The notes under the pieces were generated by a model. The model was not told the DNA's origin. It did not search any database and worked only from the letters and a program-made list of their open reading frames with translations. Shown in pieces: positions 51,476 to 62,347 of a stretch of 64,000 bases of DNA (the stretch's first letter is position 1; every line of letters begins with the position of its first letter). The stretch is from Syngnathus acus (lineage: Eukaryota; Chordata; Actinopteri; Syngnathiformes; Syngnathidae). The translations under genes were made by a program, and so were the position numbers. Where the stretch lies: positions 8,938,001 through 9,002,000 of the forward strand of contig NC_051106.1 of NCBI RefSeq assembly GCF_901709675.1, written 5' to 3'.

Positions 51476-51851
51476 GCCCTCCCCAGCCCTCCCTCTCCCT
51501 CCCCCCTCCCTGTTTTATCTCCTCCCCCTCCTCCCTCCTCTCCTTCCATCTCCATTTCACCTCCTCTCCCTCCCATACGCCCTCCCTCCCTCCCTTCCTC
51601 CCTCCCTCCCTCCCTTCGCACTAACGACATTACAACCTGCTTGCAAACCGCCGCCCATGCCCGGAGCTCGGCCGAGTGCGTTGAGGCGCAGAGCCGCGGG
51701 GGTGTCGCCACCACAGTCGGACTGAGAAGCGCGCACGCACCCGGACGACCACCATCACCTCCAGGACGAGGGAGGGCGAGGAGGAGGAGGGGGAGGAGGA
51801 GGAAGAGGAGGGAGGTTTCTAAGAAGGAGTGGAAGGAGGAGAGGGAGAAAT
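51476..51851 (+). promoter_or_regulatory. palm: palm promoter region with paired pyrimidine and purine tracts
   Basis: Bases 51476-51618 are almost pure C/T (CCCTCC and CCTCCCTCC repeats). Bases 51765-51851 are almost pure A/G (GAGGAGGAGG repeats). A CpG-containing segment lies between them. Such tracts are typical of GC-rich TATA-less promoters and could bind Sp/KLF or MAZ factors. Assignment to palm comes from the donor downstream at 51949. Confidence 0.5.
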
Positions 51852-51948
51852 AAACACCACGCGTGTTTTCCCCTTTTTTTATTTTTATTTTTTTAGCGCG
51901 TGTGTCGGGGGAAAGAAGAAGGAGGACGGGATCAACCACCGGGGCCGA
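51640..51948 (+). other. palm: Probable untranslated first exon of palm
   Basis: GC-rich sequence ending in the donor CGA|gtaagt (gt at 51949-51950). Joined to the next exon it would place GAG before the start codon, a good Kozak context. No ATG frame here resembles the mammalian first coding exon. The start site is uncertain. Confidence 0.4.
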
Positions 51949-53749
51949 GTAAGTCGTGATTTTGCTTCTTTTTGCTTCACACCCTGCAGTACCGGGGAGG
52001 GGGAAAAAAATGATGATTCAACTGTAAGAAAAATGAAACCGTTCTATTTCTTATTTGGCCCCGCCCCATTTCTGCATCCGACAGGTGTAACCGGTCATGT
52101 CTACGCCCGTACTCCATCATGTCAAATCGATCTGTAGTGAAGATGAGCGTGCGCGTGCGCGTTTGTGTGCGTTTGCGTCTCAGCATCAGCACCAGCAGCC
52201 TCATCCCTTTTATTTTTATTTGGAGTTGGATCCGGTGATGATGCTAACTGTCTTTCTCGAGTGTGCGTTGTGGTGTGATGTGATGTGAGCAGTCTGCCGT
52301 TCCAATATGGCGCACCGTGTTGGCCATGACATAGCCCTGTCTGGAATCTGTGTGTGTATTTTTGTGTGCATGCGTGCGTGCATACACTCCCAGGCTGCTG
52401 TGCTCGGCCCGGTACAGTACACCAGTATGCATACGGTATGGAACGCTGTGAATGTGCTTGTGAATCCGATTTCAAAATTTAAAAAAAGATTACATGCAGG
52501 TTTAAGGATAAAACTATGCAGCTGTCAATTGAATCTGTCAAAAATAGACACAAATTCGGGATTGAGGTCAATTCAACACAATATCTAAAAATCGAAGCGA
52601 AGTCTGCATAATGTCAAAATATCGTCTTAAAATGATTACTAAATGTTAGCTTGCTAGCAAAAATGCTGCAAACGTGACGCTTAAATTCTTGAATCTAAAC
52701 AAGCTCCTGGTTGTGGCCATTTTGCAACTGACTGATTGGACTAGTAAACAAGCAGTTTGTTTTACTCGCTCCCGTGATTGCTTTGTTAACACAGCAGGTG
52801 CAGTCGACAACACCAAAGTACTTGTTTTTCTTTTGGTGTCCCTTCCAGCGATTGTCTCTGCACACGTCTTTTGTTGAGGCGATGAGAGGTGAAAGCGTAA
52901 ACAAAAACACGCCCATTGCATCCAAATTACCGCCAAAGCTCTTTCTATTATTTTGGTTGCGGTGTGTAAGATTTTAGCAAGGTTAGCAAGGTGGCAAACT
53001 TCTTTAGACGATGCAGAGCAAGGTCCAGATTCTTTTTGGGCGGTGTTGAAGTGGAAGTGAAAGACCCTCGATTGGATTCATAGACTTAAATATTTTTAAA
53101 ATGAGTGTCTTTGTCTTGGCAAACAACGTATTGCCACGGCAACGGTTGAGTTAATAAAGGAACATAGTATAGTAAGATCTTTAACGTGGCCCATCTTGTT
53201 TCTTTCAGTGCCGTGTGTTTCTACTAATCTCTTTTTCTCCTGGATGGTCACATCACACATTACACACACTCCGGCCCCCTCCTCCCTCTCCCTTTTCCAC
53301 CAACTGCTTTGTCATGACAGATAAGTTAAAGCAAGAGAGCATCACTTTCTTCTGGAAAGTGTCATTTTATCTTCTCCGGTCAATTCCCCCCCCCAGACAG
53401 CTCAGATTCGCTGGCGCGCACTCATGATGATCACCCGTGGCCTCCATCAAAAGGCCTATTGATGCAAAGCCAAGTTTGTGGGGGGGATGAACTGGACACA
53501 ACCTCAGCTTCACACACACAAACATTCACCATTCCGAGCAAAAGGCGCAAGTACATAAACACTAGCCGAGCCTTTTGAGAACCTTTCTGGGACGCTACTA
53601 AAAGAAGGCACCTAATGCTTCCTGTCGGAGGGGCTCGTCTTGTTAATGCACTGAGCTTCCTAAATGAAGATGCTGCTGAATGGCCAAAAAGACCACACAA
53701 GCACTTTCAGGTAACGTATCCACTACAATAACGTGTTGGTGGAAGGGAA

Positions 53750-53764
53750 GGGGGGGGGGGGGGG
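53750..53764 (+). repeat. Poly(G) tract
   Basis: Fifteen consecutive G. Confidence 0.9.
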
Positions 53765-55292
53765 AGTATTCAAAGGATTAGTCCGGAAGGACTGTTGAAG
53801 AAATGCAGCAAATATTGGAAGTAGCATTTTGTTGCGTAATACGGCTGAGCCTGTCTTATGTCAGACTTGACTTCATTTGACTGTCTACAAGAGATGTTCT
53901 TCACGGGCCGTCTCTGAGGTGGCGCCCTCTGACCCCTTCAAACGCTATCTTGCTCGGGTTTTCATCGTCGCCGCTTTAGACTGTCGTTGACCTGAGTGTG
54001 TGACTGGCCTGGGACAAGAATGTGTGTGTGTGTGTAGGAAAGGCCATTGTTGTCTTTATTATTTTGTCGGGCCCGAAAGGAAGGAAGACGAGAGCAAAGT
54101 GCTTCTCCATCGGTGTGAGACGGTGGCTGGAGATTAGTTTCCTTTCTCTTGTGATGGTCATTAAGCTTAAGAGTTATTTTGCTGTCATCATGTGTCGTGG
54201 AAACTTTTTTTTCTCCCCTACCAAACACTTGTGAGGTCATCTATTTTGGAGAAGCAAAATAAGCAATTGAAAAATCAAAAATTGCATTTTGCACCTCATC
54301 AAAACATTTTGACTAGAAAAGTGAGAAGGTTTTTCCGAACCACCAAGAACAAAACATTTGTTTTGATCCCACCTTAGTAAACTCCAAATTAACTTCTCTT
54401 CACCACTTGATTGCAAAAGTGCTACTCCAAGCTGAGCTGTTGATTGCCTCTCAAGCACAAGTCTCCAATTAAAAAGTGAAGTAGCCCGCTTTTTTTTTTC
54501 CCAGTTAATCGTTCCACTCGACCGCTTTTAATAGCATCCCTCGTTATTTGTTGTGATTTTCTAATAATAAAAAAAAAAGCCCTCCCACATGACTGCTGCA
54601 GTGTTTCCCAGCTCAGGCATTGAAGTGTTTACTGCCTGCTTGAGTGCGTGGGTGGACACGAGCTGTTACAGTCTCCACTTGGTGCACCAGTTAAAAATAA
54701 TCTTTCTGTTGTCCACCATTTTTTTCCTTGAATGAATAACTATACGCTGTGCCGGAGGAATTAGCTATTAGCGGCGAGCTGGTGGGCCCTTAATGTGTTC
54801 CTTCTCGTAAATGCTCCAAAAACATCGGCTGCACTCATCGGGGGAATCGGCTCGGTCATTAGTCAGCTCTCCCGCAATGGACCTGCCTTGACATATTGAC
54901 AAAATACGGCTTTGTTCGGTCAGGAGCACTTCCTGTTTATCGGCAGGTTGGGCTAATGTTTATTTGAGCTTGAATGTTCTGATCATCTTTTCTAGAAATC
55001 ACTTTTTCCTCAAAGGGCAGATTGGCCAATCACAGTTATCTTGATTTTGGAAGTGTGCTTTTGTGCACTTTATGTGATGTCTTTGTTTTCTCTCGTGTCA
55101 AAAATGTGCCCGGGTTCAATAAAAGTTGCGAGGCCTTGAGCTAGAATGCTTTTCCCACAGCGGGAGCTTTTATGGAAGGCAGCACAGGCGTGCATTGAAA
55201 CTACGGGAGTGCGCGCAGTTGCATGGGCGGCGGTCGATCAGATGATTGTGCTCGTGTCCATGTGACGCTGCACAGCAGAAGGCCATCTTGTG

Positions 55293-55294
<2 letters not shown>

Positions 55295-55330
<36 letters not shown>
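55295..55330 (+). repeat. (GT)n microsatellite
   Basis: About 18 GT units, 560 bp before the first coding exon of palm. Confidence 0.95.
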
Positions 55331-55331
<1 letters not shown>

Positions 55332-55886
55332 ATTGACAAAAAAAATCCTCTCACATAGTAACACACACTTAAGCTAATAATTTCAGGCTAGCTATCTGGC
55401 TAGCATCCTATTAACGCCAGGAGTAATGTGGAAAAATCCCAGCGTACTGTGAAATTTATCACAAGAGTACATTGAGTCATTAGATTAAAAAAAAATGTAA
55501 AAATATACATATTTGTGGTTTAATTAAGAATCTAACATATTTGGACAATTTACCGCGAGACGCTTCAGTTTATATGTTCTAAAATGTGTTACACCAAAGA
55601 CAACAAAACCTTTCCCAACATGATTTCATGCAGCCGCCTTTTTCCCTTACGGTCTGACTTCTGTCTGGAAATCATTACTTGTAGAGCAAGAATCTCCTGC
55701 TGGCACATTAGCATGCCTCCACAACTCTCCTGCGCTGGAAAGCATCCAAAGCAAAGCAACGCGTATCGAACTTGTTGACAGTTTGTTTGTCGTGAGCGGC
55801 TCTGCAGCCAGCAAACGCTGAGGTCAGCAAATGTTTGCTCAACCAACATCTCACTCTCTCTCTCTGTCTTTCATTCCGCCTTTAGG

Positions 55887-55928
55887 ATGGATGAGGTGTC
55901 GCAAGAGGAGAGGCTCCAGGTCATCGCT
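55887..55928 (+). CDS. palm: palm coding exon 1
   Basis: 42 nt after a TTTAG|G acceptor: MDEVSQEERLQVIA, residues 1-14, ending before gtgagt. Confidence 0.92.
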
Positions 55929-58900
55929 GTGAGTAGAAAAGCAACACGGAACATCTCATTCGCTCTGCGCTACGACGCTCAAGCCAAAAAGCTTTTATGC
56001 CCTGTCTCCTTGCGCCATTAGAGGACATCAAACGCTAATGCACACGCTCACTGGTGCACTCCCTTTCTAAAAATACTTAAAAGATAAATATAACTGGATA
56101 TCATAAAGATGTGAATGTTTCTTTTTAACACAGTCATTATTAACACCGGCACTGGCAATTATTATTTTCATTTCTAGAAAACAGGGTGTGAATTTGTGCT
56201 GCATGCTTTGAATGCTAGTCCTGATATTCATTCACTGCTAATTTGTTTATAGGAGAAAAGGAAGAAGCAGACAGAGATTGAGAACAAAAGGAGGCAGCTG
56301 GACGATGACCGGCGGCAACTCCAACATCTCAAGGTCTGCAAACCAAAAAGTCACCTCATTGTTTTGAAAACAAAAATCCAGGATGTTTTCACTTTATATT
56401 TATTCATAGTACATTGTTGCTACAACAGCAGAGAAACCATTTTGACATTCAGCTCCCTTTAACTGCAAGTGCGAGCTAAAGTCACGCTGAGCTGCCAACC
56501 TTTAAAAGGCTTCAATCCAAGTTTATGATACACCAAGGCTGCCGCCTCCCGGGCGATGGCGCCCACCGTGCGACTCCCAGCCTCGGCAATTCCTTCGACC
56601 CGTGCGTTAGTTACGGAATGTTCCAAATGGACGGCAGATAACACCAGGAACTCCCCCCCGCACGCACCATGGCGTCTTCACACACTCGTCATATCAAGAG
56701 GCAAGGTTCTTGTCAGCGTCAACGCTATCAAAAGTGTTTGGGCAGGTTGACGATAAGCAGAGGTGGCAAAAGTGCTTTAATATCGTTTTTTTTTTTACTA
56801 CCTTCGGGCTCGCATTGCAAATATCGCAGCTCGGTGCAGATTTTTCAAACGTAGTGATTAAAAGTAAAATGTCATCATAAAAACAAACTGGTGAAGTTGT
56901 TGCTAATCCAAAGATGGCAGCGAGCGTGTGTGACACGAGTTCATCTATTTTCAGAAGTCCTCTCTTATCGCGTTTGTGTGTGCGGTCATTGTGTACCTCA
57001 GCGAGGCGACGCGCAAGCCTCAGACAATGCAGACGGCTTTGGCAGAGGAAGCGTAGCTTTGTCCCACTCCTGCCGACAGGAAACGCCTCGCAGACAATCG
57101 CGCTCGTGCGCACGCATTGAAAGTCCTGTCATACGTGACAATGGAAAGAAATTTGTACTAGCCGTAGCAAGTCTTCAAAGCCTGGCATCTCATTTCAAAA
57201 GTCTTGCGCCACGTGGTGTATTTATGGCACGTTTCCTTTGAGCCCCCCCTCGCAAGTGCGAAGTACTACTTTTGTCCAAAAAACAACAACATCATAGCGT
57301 TAGTATGCTAGCTTTCTTCTAACGCTAACACATGATGGGAAGTGTGTTGCTCTAGTTCTTTAAGTAACTGGTATTTGACTACAAACAGTTCAATAACACA
57401 TTTAGTCATTCAATAAAACAGCACTTAGTCATAAATTATTTATCCTCTGTGAGGAGCCGAGATGCCCCCAGATGGCCATGGTAGGCAGAAAAAACAGTTT
57501 AATTTTTTAAAAACCTATCTAACTGGGTCATTAATGTTTTTTTTTAATAAAGTGCAGCACTATTTTTTGTCATTTAAGATTGCGATTGAACAAAGTAGCG
57601 ATCAGTGCTTGTTTGCGACGCATAAGATGCCAAGAAAGCCATTTTGGGTGTGTCACTAAAATGACATCATCATCAAAAGTGGCCTGTTTTGCGCTGCAAC
57701 ATGTTTTAATTTAATGGAGATGTACGCTAGCAGTTGTTTGCGCACGAGTGTGTGTCGCAATTCTACGCTTTGTCTGCTACGTTTGCAGCTTTTTAGAACA
57801 ATGGAGAGACGCACAACATGACGACCCTGCTGGTGTATGATTGTGTGTGTGTGTAGTACATCACATGATGTCATCTGCTGGCGGTGTAGGGTGTGGCCGG
57901 ATTAAAACGGCAGTGAGAGAGGAGAGAGAGCGAGAGAGGGGGTTTTTAGATTCCGTGCAGGTCTGGCAGAGGAAAGGGTGTTGAATTACAGTCTGTGTGT
58001 TTTGTATTCTCTGTTAGTATGACACCACCCTAGTCTATGATTTGCAAAATTACCTCGCACAGCCAACTGAAACGCTCTCACACATGACTAAAATGCTCTC
58101 ATACAATACCTGGTCACACCCGGTTGAAACGCTCTCACACCACAAGTGAAATGTTGCTCCCACACACACACGTCTGACAAAGGTATTTCAGCATATGACC
58201 ATATTTCAGTGTGACGTACGGAAAGATTTAAGATGAGCGTTTGTGCGTGCAGAGAAGATTGAGAGAAAAGCACTTCCACAGATTAAAAAGCTCCTGATAA
58301 GAAATGGCGGGGATCAGCTCTGACATTTACCACACTCCACCTTCTCAGAAAGTTCACGAACTGCCGAACGCATGCAACAGGGTAGGAAACAGGAAGGGGG
58401 GAAAAGAAAGAGGGGCTGTCGAAATTCTCTTTGCATCACGGCCGAGGAATTCACAAGTTTTTTTTGTCCCGACGGGGGTTGGAAAACTCTCCCAGCTGCT
58501 TTTGCCTACGGCCTCTAGAGGTCGCCTGTGCGTCACTTCCTGTTGGAACAGCTGCAAAAAAGGCCCACCGTGGTTTATATTTGCACGACATAGCCATGAG
58601 AAATATTTGTTTTGCTATCTGCAGGAGAGACTTAAGATAACAGCAGGATAGCGTTTGGAAATGGATGGAGAGGTTCAAGACGCTTTTATTTATTCTTTTG
58701 TCCTCAAAGGCAACGATCTTTAATTGGCCGAAAAGCTTGACAAATGAAAATAAAACTGTGAGCTGAGCGTATGGGGATTTATTTTGCAAATGTCCCTTTT
58801 TGCTCAGAATTAATAAATTTGGTGCAATCTTCAGGGGAATAAACTTATCATAATCATCCAAGACGACTGGTGACCTTTGTCTGTGCAGTCCAAGGCTCTG

Positions 58901-60010
58901 AGGGAGCGCTGGTTGTTAGATGGAGCTCCAGCCGAGGAGGAGACGCAAAGGCGTCTGCAGGAGGAGGAGATGAAGACCAAAATCTTGGAGCAGGTCATTT
59001 TCAGGTCAGTGTTGAAGATAAACTGTTTTTGCGGGGAAGGGGTCAAGTCTGCTAGCTTAAGTCGAATGCTAACATAAGCACTGATCAGCATTATGTTTCA
59101 ATACAAAAATGTGGAATCAATAAATAAATACATTTCCCTTTCTCAATTGAACCACATGGAACTTGTTCAATGAGACAGGCTGGAGCAGGAGATTGAAGAA
59201 CTGGAGACAGGAGTGCCAGCCAATAAGGGTGTGGCCAAAGAAAATGGAGGTAGGTGCATCGCGTTGCCACGGCGATGTGCAATTAGAATGGAAACCATAG
59301 CAACTTCCTCATGTGGCTACTCCAGACTGAGCGAGAGCTGCGATAGGCCACAAGGGGAAGGGGAAAAAGTAACGGCATGTTTTGTTTATGAGTGTGGATG
59401 GATACTTGTGGAACAAAATAGAAACGAGTTCAAATTTTGGGAGTTTGCTTGTCATGGGAATCACTATTGGAGATTTATGCAGATATTTTGGATTACATTT
59501 TTGTTCCCCCAAGGCATTTATATCGGGTGGCAATTTTGTACTTGGAATTTTATAAATTATTATGAATAAATAGTTTTGAAACTTAAATTTTAGTTTTGGC
59601 TACAATAACCCACACCCTCTGACTTGCCGTCTCTGCCGCCCCCCGCAGGAGAGAACGGCGTTGTGCAGACCCCCAAAAGAGAGGCGGCCGGGATAGAGGC
59701 CAAGCTGCTGGGCCCCAGCCCCGAGCAGGCCAGCGCCGAAAACCCCGTCACGCTCGTCTTCATGGGCTACAAGACGGTGGAGGAAGAGCAGGAGGGCCGC
59801 ACGGCTGCCGCCGCCGACGGGGCCGACGGCAACGTCAAGGCCGAGTTTGTGATGATCGAGGACGGGGAGGCCAAGCTGGCGGCGGGGGCCGCCGGCGCGC
59901 CCACCGAGGACCAGGCGCCGCCCAACGGGAGCATGGCCGAGAAGGAAAAGGCCGAAGGGGTGGAGGAGAAAGAGAAGAAGCAAAACTGCAAGTGCTGCGT
60001 GGTCATGTGA
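55887..60010 (+). CDS. palm: Paralemmin-1, compact form
   Basis: Lipid-anchored protein of the inner plasma membrane that promotes filopodia, dendritic spines and cell-shape change. Coding exons 55887-55928, 56253-56333, 58889-59004, 59179-59249 and 59649-60010 join in frame to 223 residues. Residues 1 to about 95 form the N-terminal coiled coil (EERLQVIAEKRKKQTEIENK, RRQLQHLKSKALRERWLLDG, RLEQEIEELETG). Residues about 125-150 hold NPVTLVFMGYKTVEEE, the family's conserved C-terminal motif (mammalian PVTMIFMGYQNVEDE). The protein ends CKCCVVM, a CaaX prenylation box (CVVM) preceded by cysteines suited to palmitoylation. Mammalian PALM has about 387 residues; the central segment with the MYSVEITVEKD-type motif is not found between the last two exons. 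The PALM family is certain; the paralog suffix is not. Confidence 0.93.
55929..56252 (+). other. palm: palm intron (324 bp)
   Basis: Nothing beyond splice signals is recognised. Confidence 0.8.
56253..56333 (+). CDS. palm: palm coding exon 2
   Basis: 81 nt, residues 15-41: EKRKKQTEIENKRRQLDDDR, then RQLQHLK. It is nearly identical to the mammalian coiled coil. Confidence 0.97.
56334..58888 (+). other. palm: palm intron (2.6 kb)
   Basis: No exon recognised. There is a GA-rich run near 57915-57940, a GT run near 57842-57855, and short repeats of the ACGCTCTCAC type near 58070-58140. Confidence 0.65.
58889..59004 (+). CDS. palm: palm coding exon 3
   Basis: 116 nt, residues 42-79 plus two bases. 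It begins SKALRERWLLDGAP, the most conserved paralemmin motif, and ends KTKILEQVIFR before gtcagt. An alternative donor 11 bp earlier (GAGCAG|gtcatt) would break the frame. Confidence 0.95.
59179..59249 (+). CDS. palm: palm coding exon 4
   Basis: 71 nt, residues 80-103: RLEQEIEELETGVPANKGVA, then KENG. Confidence 0.93.
59250..59648 (+). other. palm: palm last intron (399 bp)
   Basis: I looked here for the missing central paralemmin exons and see no frame resembling them. The sequence is AT-rich toward its 3' end. Confidence 0.8.
59649..60010 (+). CDS. palm: palm last exon (CaaX)
   Basis: 362 nt including the TGA stop, residues 104-223. It contains ENPVTLVFMGYKTVEEEQEG and VKAEFVMIEDGEAKL (mammalian ITAELVVIEDAAEPK), an alanine/glycine-rich stretch, a KE-rich stretch and the terminal CKCCVVM. 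Confidence 0.95.
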
Positions 60011-60115
60011 GCTATGTGTGTGTGTGCGTGTGTGTGAGTGTGGATGCACACAAGGCAATGAATGTGCGGGCTTGTGTGCCATTGCATGTGTCTGTTTGCA
60101 AACGCGTTCTTTAGC

Positions 60116-60117
<2 letters not shown>

Positions 60118-60150
<33 letters not shown>

Positions 60151-60176
60151 GCGTGTGTGTGCGTGCGTGCGTGTGC
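60118..60176 (+). repeat. (GT)n microsatellite in the palm 3' UTR
   Basis: Long GT run with GC interruptions. In RNA it is a UG-repeat tract. Confidence 0.93.
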
Positions 60177-61119
60177 AGAATGTATGAGCGGTGTGCGTGT
60201 CAGGACCGTACAATGCCAATTCACCACCTTCGAGAGCCAAAACAAGCTCCAGCTCCAACTAACAACAACAAAAAAGAATCCACAAAGACTTACAAGTACT
60301 CAGCCTACTTTACACTCGTATTTTGACTTTTGGTTTCTATTGATAGTTTTCTATTTTTCTGTCTATTGTATTCCGTATATCTTTGTTATTGTTATGATTA
60401 TGGGACTGTGTACTGTACTGTTTGTTGTTATTGTTGGAAAGGGAGGAAATATCTGCTAGCTCTCTGGATTGTACCACTATCCCCTCATCGGTGACCTGGA
60501 AAACTAAAAGAAAAAAAAGTCATTCATTGTCCAAACAAGACACAGATGCTTCGGAATATATATCACTGTAGGCCTAGCTAACTATTTATCAGCCAATTTC
60601 ATATTGCAATATTGTCCAAGATATTATTTTGAATAGTATTTTAATATATTGACTTGAAATTACGTTTTATACAGTGTATTTATTTGTTTTTTGGGCGGTT
60701 TTGTGTGTAATCCATCATGGCCACCACCATTAACTTGCATGTAAACTTTGTGTCATTAACCAGCGCCGTCTTTCGCTGACTTGGCTCGGACTTATGCCGC
60801 GGGTTCAAGTGGTCAATTTAATGCCTAAATCCGTGTTGAGAACATTTCAATTGACGTATACATCAATGTAACACATGAAAACATTGTAAGTCACCCCCAC
60901 CTTATATCAAGTCATGAGGACTGTTTTAAGAGATATCACCCCAAAAAGTTTTTTGCTTTTTTAAGTGAGTAATATCCGCATTACAAAACTGACCATGTAC
61001 CACCTTAAAGACAAAAAAAATCTGAATTGTCACTTGAACCATGCGGCATCCAGAGTCACGCGAGCCACCGTTCGATCACAATATATTCCATAGATGCTTC
61101 CCGTCACTACTATATGTGG

Positions 61120-61125
<6 letters not shown>

Positions 61126-61163
<38 letters not shown>
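61126..61163 (+). repeat. (TA)n microsatellite
   Basis: About 18 TA units. Confidence 0.95.
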
Positions 61164-61168
<5 letters not shown>

Positions 61169-61475
61169 TGAAAGTCACAGTATTATTTCAACCGTTCTGA
61201 ACAAGTGAGTTGCACAGCTGCCCGGGGGAGGGAAGGTGTCGTTCCCCTCCTCACCCCCTGCGGACAGTAGACTTGTAGCACTGCATGAAGCCTCGCAACC
61301 GTGTGAACCGTCTCGTCACTGTTATGTCGTTTTTGATGTGTGCGCAATCACCCTTTCACGTGAATGTAAACGCCAGCCTGAGTTCCATCGGGATGTGCAG
61401 GCCCCTGAAGCGAGAAGAAGAGGAGTCAGGCTTTGTGCAGCTCACGCTTAATGCTTTTTGTGTCTTTATCAACCA

Positions 61476-61481
61476 AATAAA
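61476..61481 (+). other. palm: Polyadenylation signal, palm
   Basis: AATAAA followed within 20 bp by TGTTGCTACTGTAAAA. Confidence 0.55.
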
Positions 61482-61510
61482 ATCTGTTGCTACTGTAAAA
61501 TTGCCTTTGT

Positions 61511-62150
61511 GAAGCACTTACTGCTTTATTTTTTGGATTCGGTGCATTTTTGTTTATTTCAAACCCATAACTGATGCTTGGTTCAGTTGTCATTTGATTG
61601 CAAAGTGCGGTTCGGTCGGTATGCCGCTAGACGGCGCATGTGAACCGGTTTGGAACTTTGCAAAAACGCGCGCGCGCGCGCACACTACACTGAAATCAAC
61701 ATGGACTTCGGAGCTGGGTCACTTTCAGCACCAGCTGCTGTCCAGTCCAGTATAGCTCAAATATCCACATTGAACTGACATGATTGGGGGTTGTCATATT
61801 TACACAATAATCGAAACACTATACAATAGTTGAAAGACGATTGAATAAACTGTTTTCATGATGATAAACATTCATATTCAAAATCTTGCGTTACACGGAT
61901 TTCGAGGGGCCCCCCTGATGACACGCTCCTGGTCCTTCATCGCGTCGGGAAGTCTAATATTTGTATTATAAAGTTTGATACGAGTTTTTAAACTTTTTGA
62001 GTCCAGCGACCCTTTAGTATTTGGTCCTCTTTTGCCCTCAGTAGTGCTAATGAAAAATGATTATGACGTGAAAGAAAACCAGTTAGTGTACCTAGTGTTT
62101 TGGCCGACGAGTGGAAATTTGCCGCGGCCTTGTTATTTTACCACCCGCCC
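61511..62150. other. Short intergenic stretch between palm and ptbp1
   Basis: It holds a (CG)n/(CA)n alternating tract at 61666-61684 and a weak CTCF-like motif at 61624-61637. No gene is seen here. Confidence 0.6.
61624..61637 (+). promoter_or_regulatory. Weak CTCF-like site between palm and ptbp1
   Basis: CCGCTAGACGGCGC matches the CTCF core at 12 of 14 positions. Confidence 0.25.
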
Positions 62151-62339
62151 CCTTCACGAAACTGATGTCCGTCTTGACCAATGGCAGGCCTGGCAGCCAT
62201 TAATTCCCGCCTCCTTTGGTCTCTCGAAGGCAAGTGAACTAATCAGCGCTCGCCTGCGCGTGTTCAGCCATTTTGTAAGAAAATCAAGCAAGTCTGCCGC
62301 CCTACCTTCGCCTCAGACCTGCATTTTTTTTCTTGTGCA
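62150..62339 (+). promoter_or_regulatory. ptbp1: ptbp1 promoter and 5' UTR region
   Basis: CpG-containing sequence directly before the ptbp1 start, with a CCAATGG box at 62179-62185 and no TATA box. It is typical of a housekeeping promoter. The start site is not determined. Confidence 0.45.
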
Positions 62340-62347
62340 ATGGACGG
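62340..62347 (+). CDS. ptbp1: ptbp1 coding exon 1
   Basis: ATGGACGG before donor gtgagt (gt at 62348). It encodes M, D and two bases of G. Confidence 0.85.

Larger units (their letters stand above)
51949..55885 (+). other. palm: palm first intron (3.9 kb)
   Basis: No exon seen. It holds a poly(G) tract (53750-53764), a GT microsatellite (55295-55330) and a CAGTGTTTCCCAG sequence near 54599 that resembles a hAT terminus without a partner. Confidence 0.6.
60011..61510 (+). other. palm: palm 3' UTR
   Basis: About 1.5 kb from the stop to just after an AATAAA at 61476-61481. It starts with a GU-rich block (60013-60180) and has a (TA)n run at 61126-61163. Confidence 0.6.

Noticed and set aside
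51448-51939. 163-residue Gly/Glu/Arg-rich frame on the minus strand
   Set aside because: It is the complement of the pyrimidine and purine tracts at the palm promoter.
53928-53941. CTCF-like site at GGCGCCCTCTGACC
   Set aside because: Several mismatches at constrained positions of the core.
54595-54615. CAGTGTTTCCCAG as a hAT element end
   Set aside because: No partner inverted repeat or target duplication could be found nearby, so no element was called.
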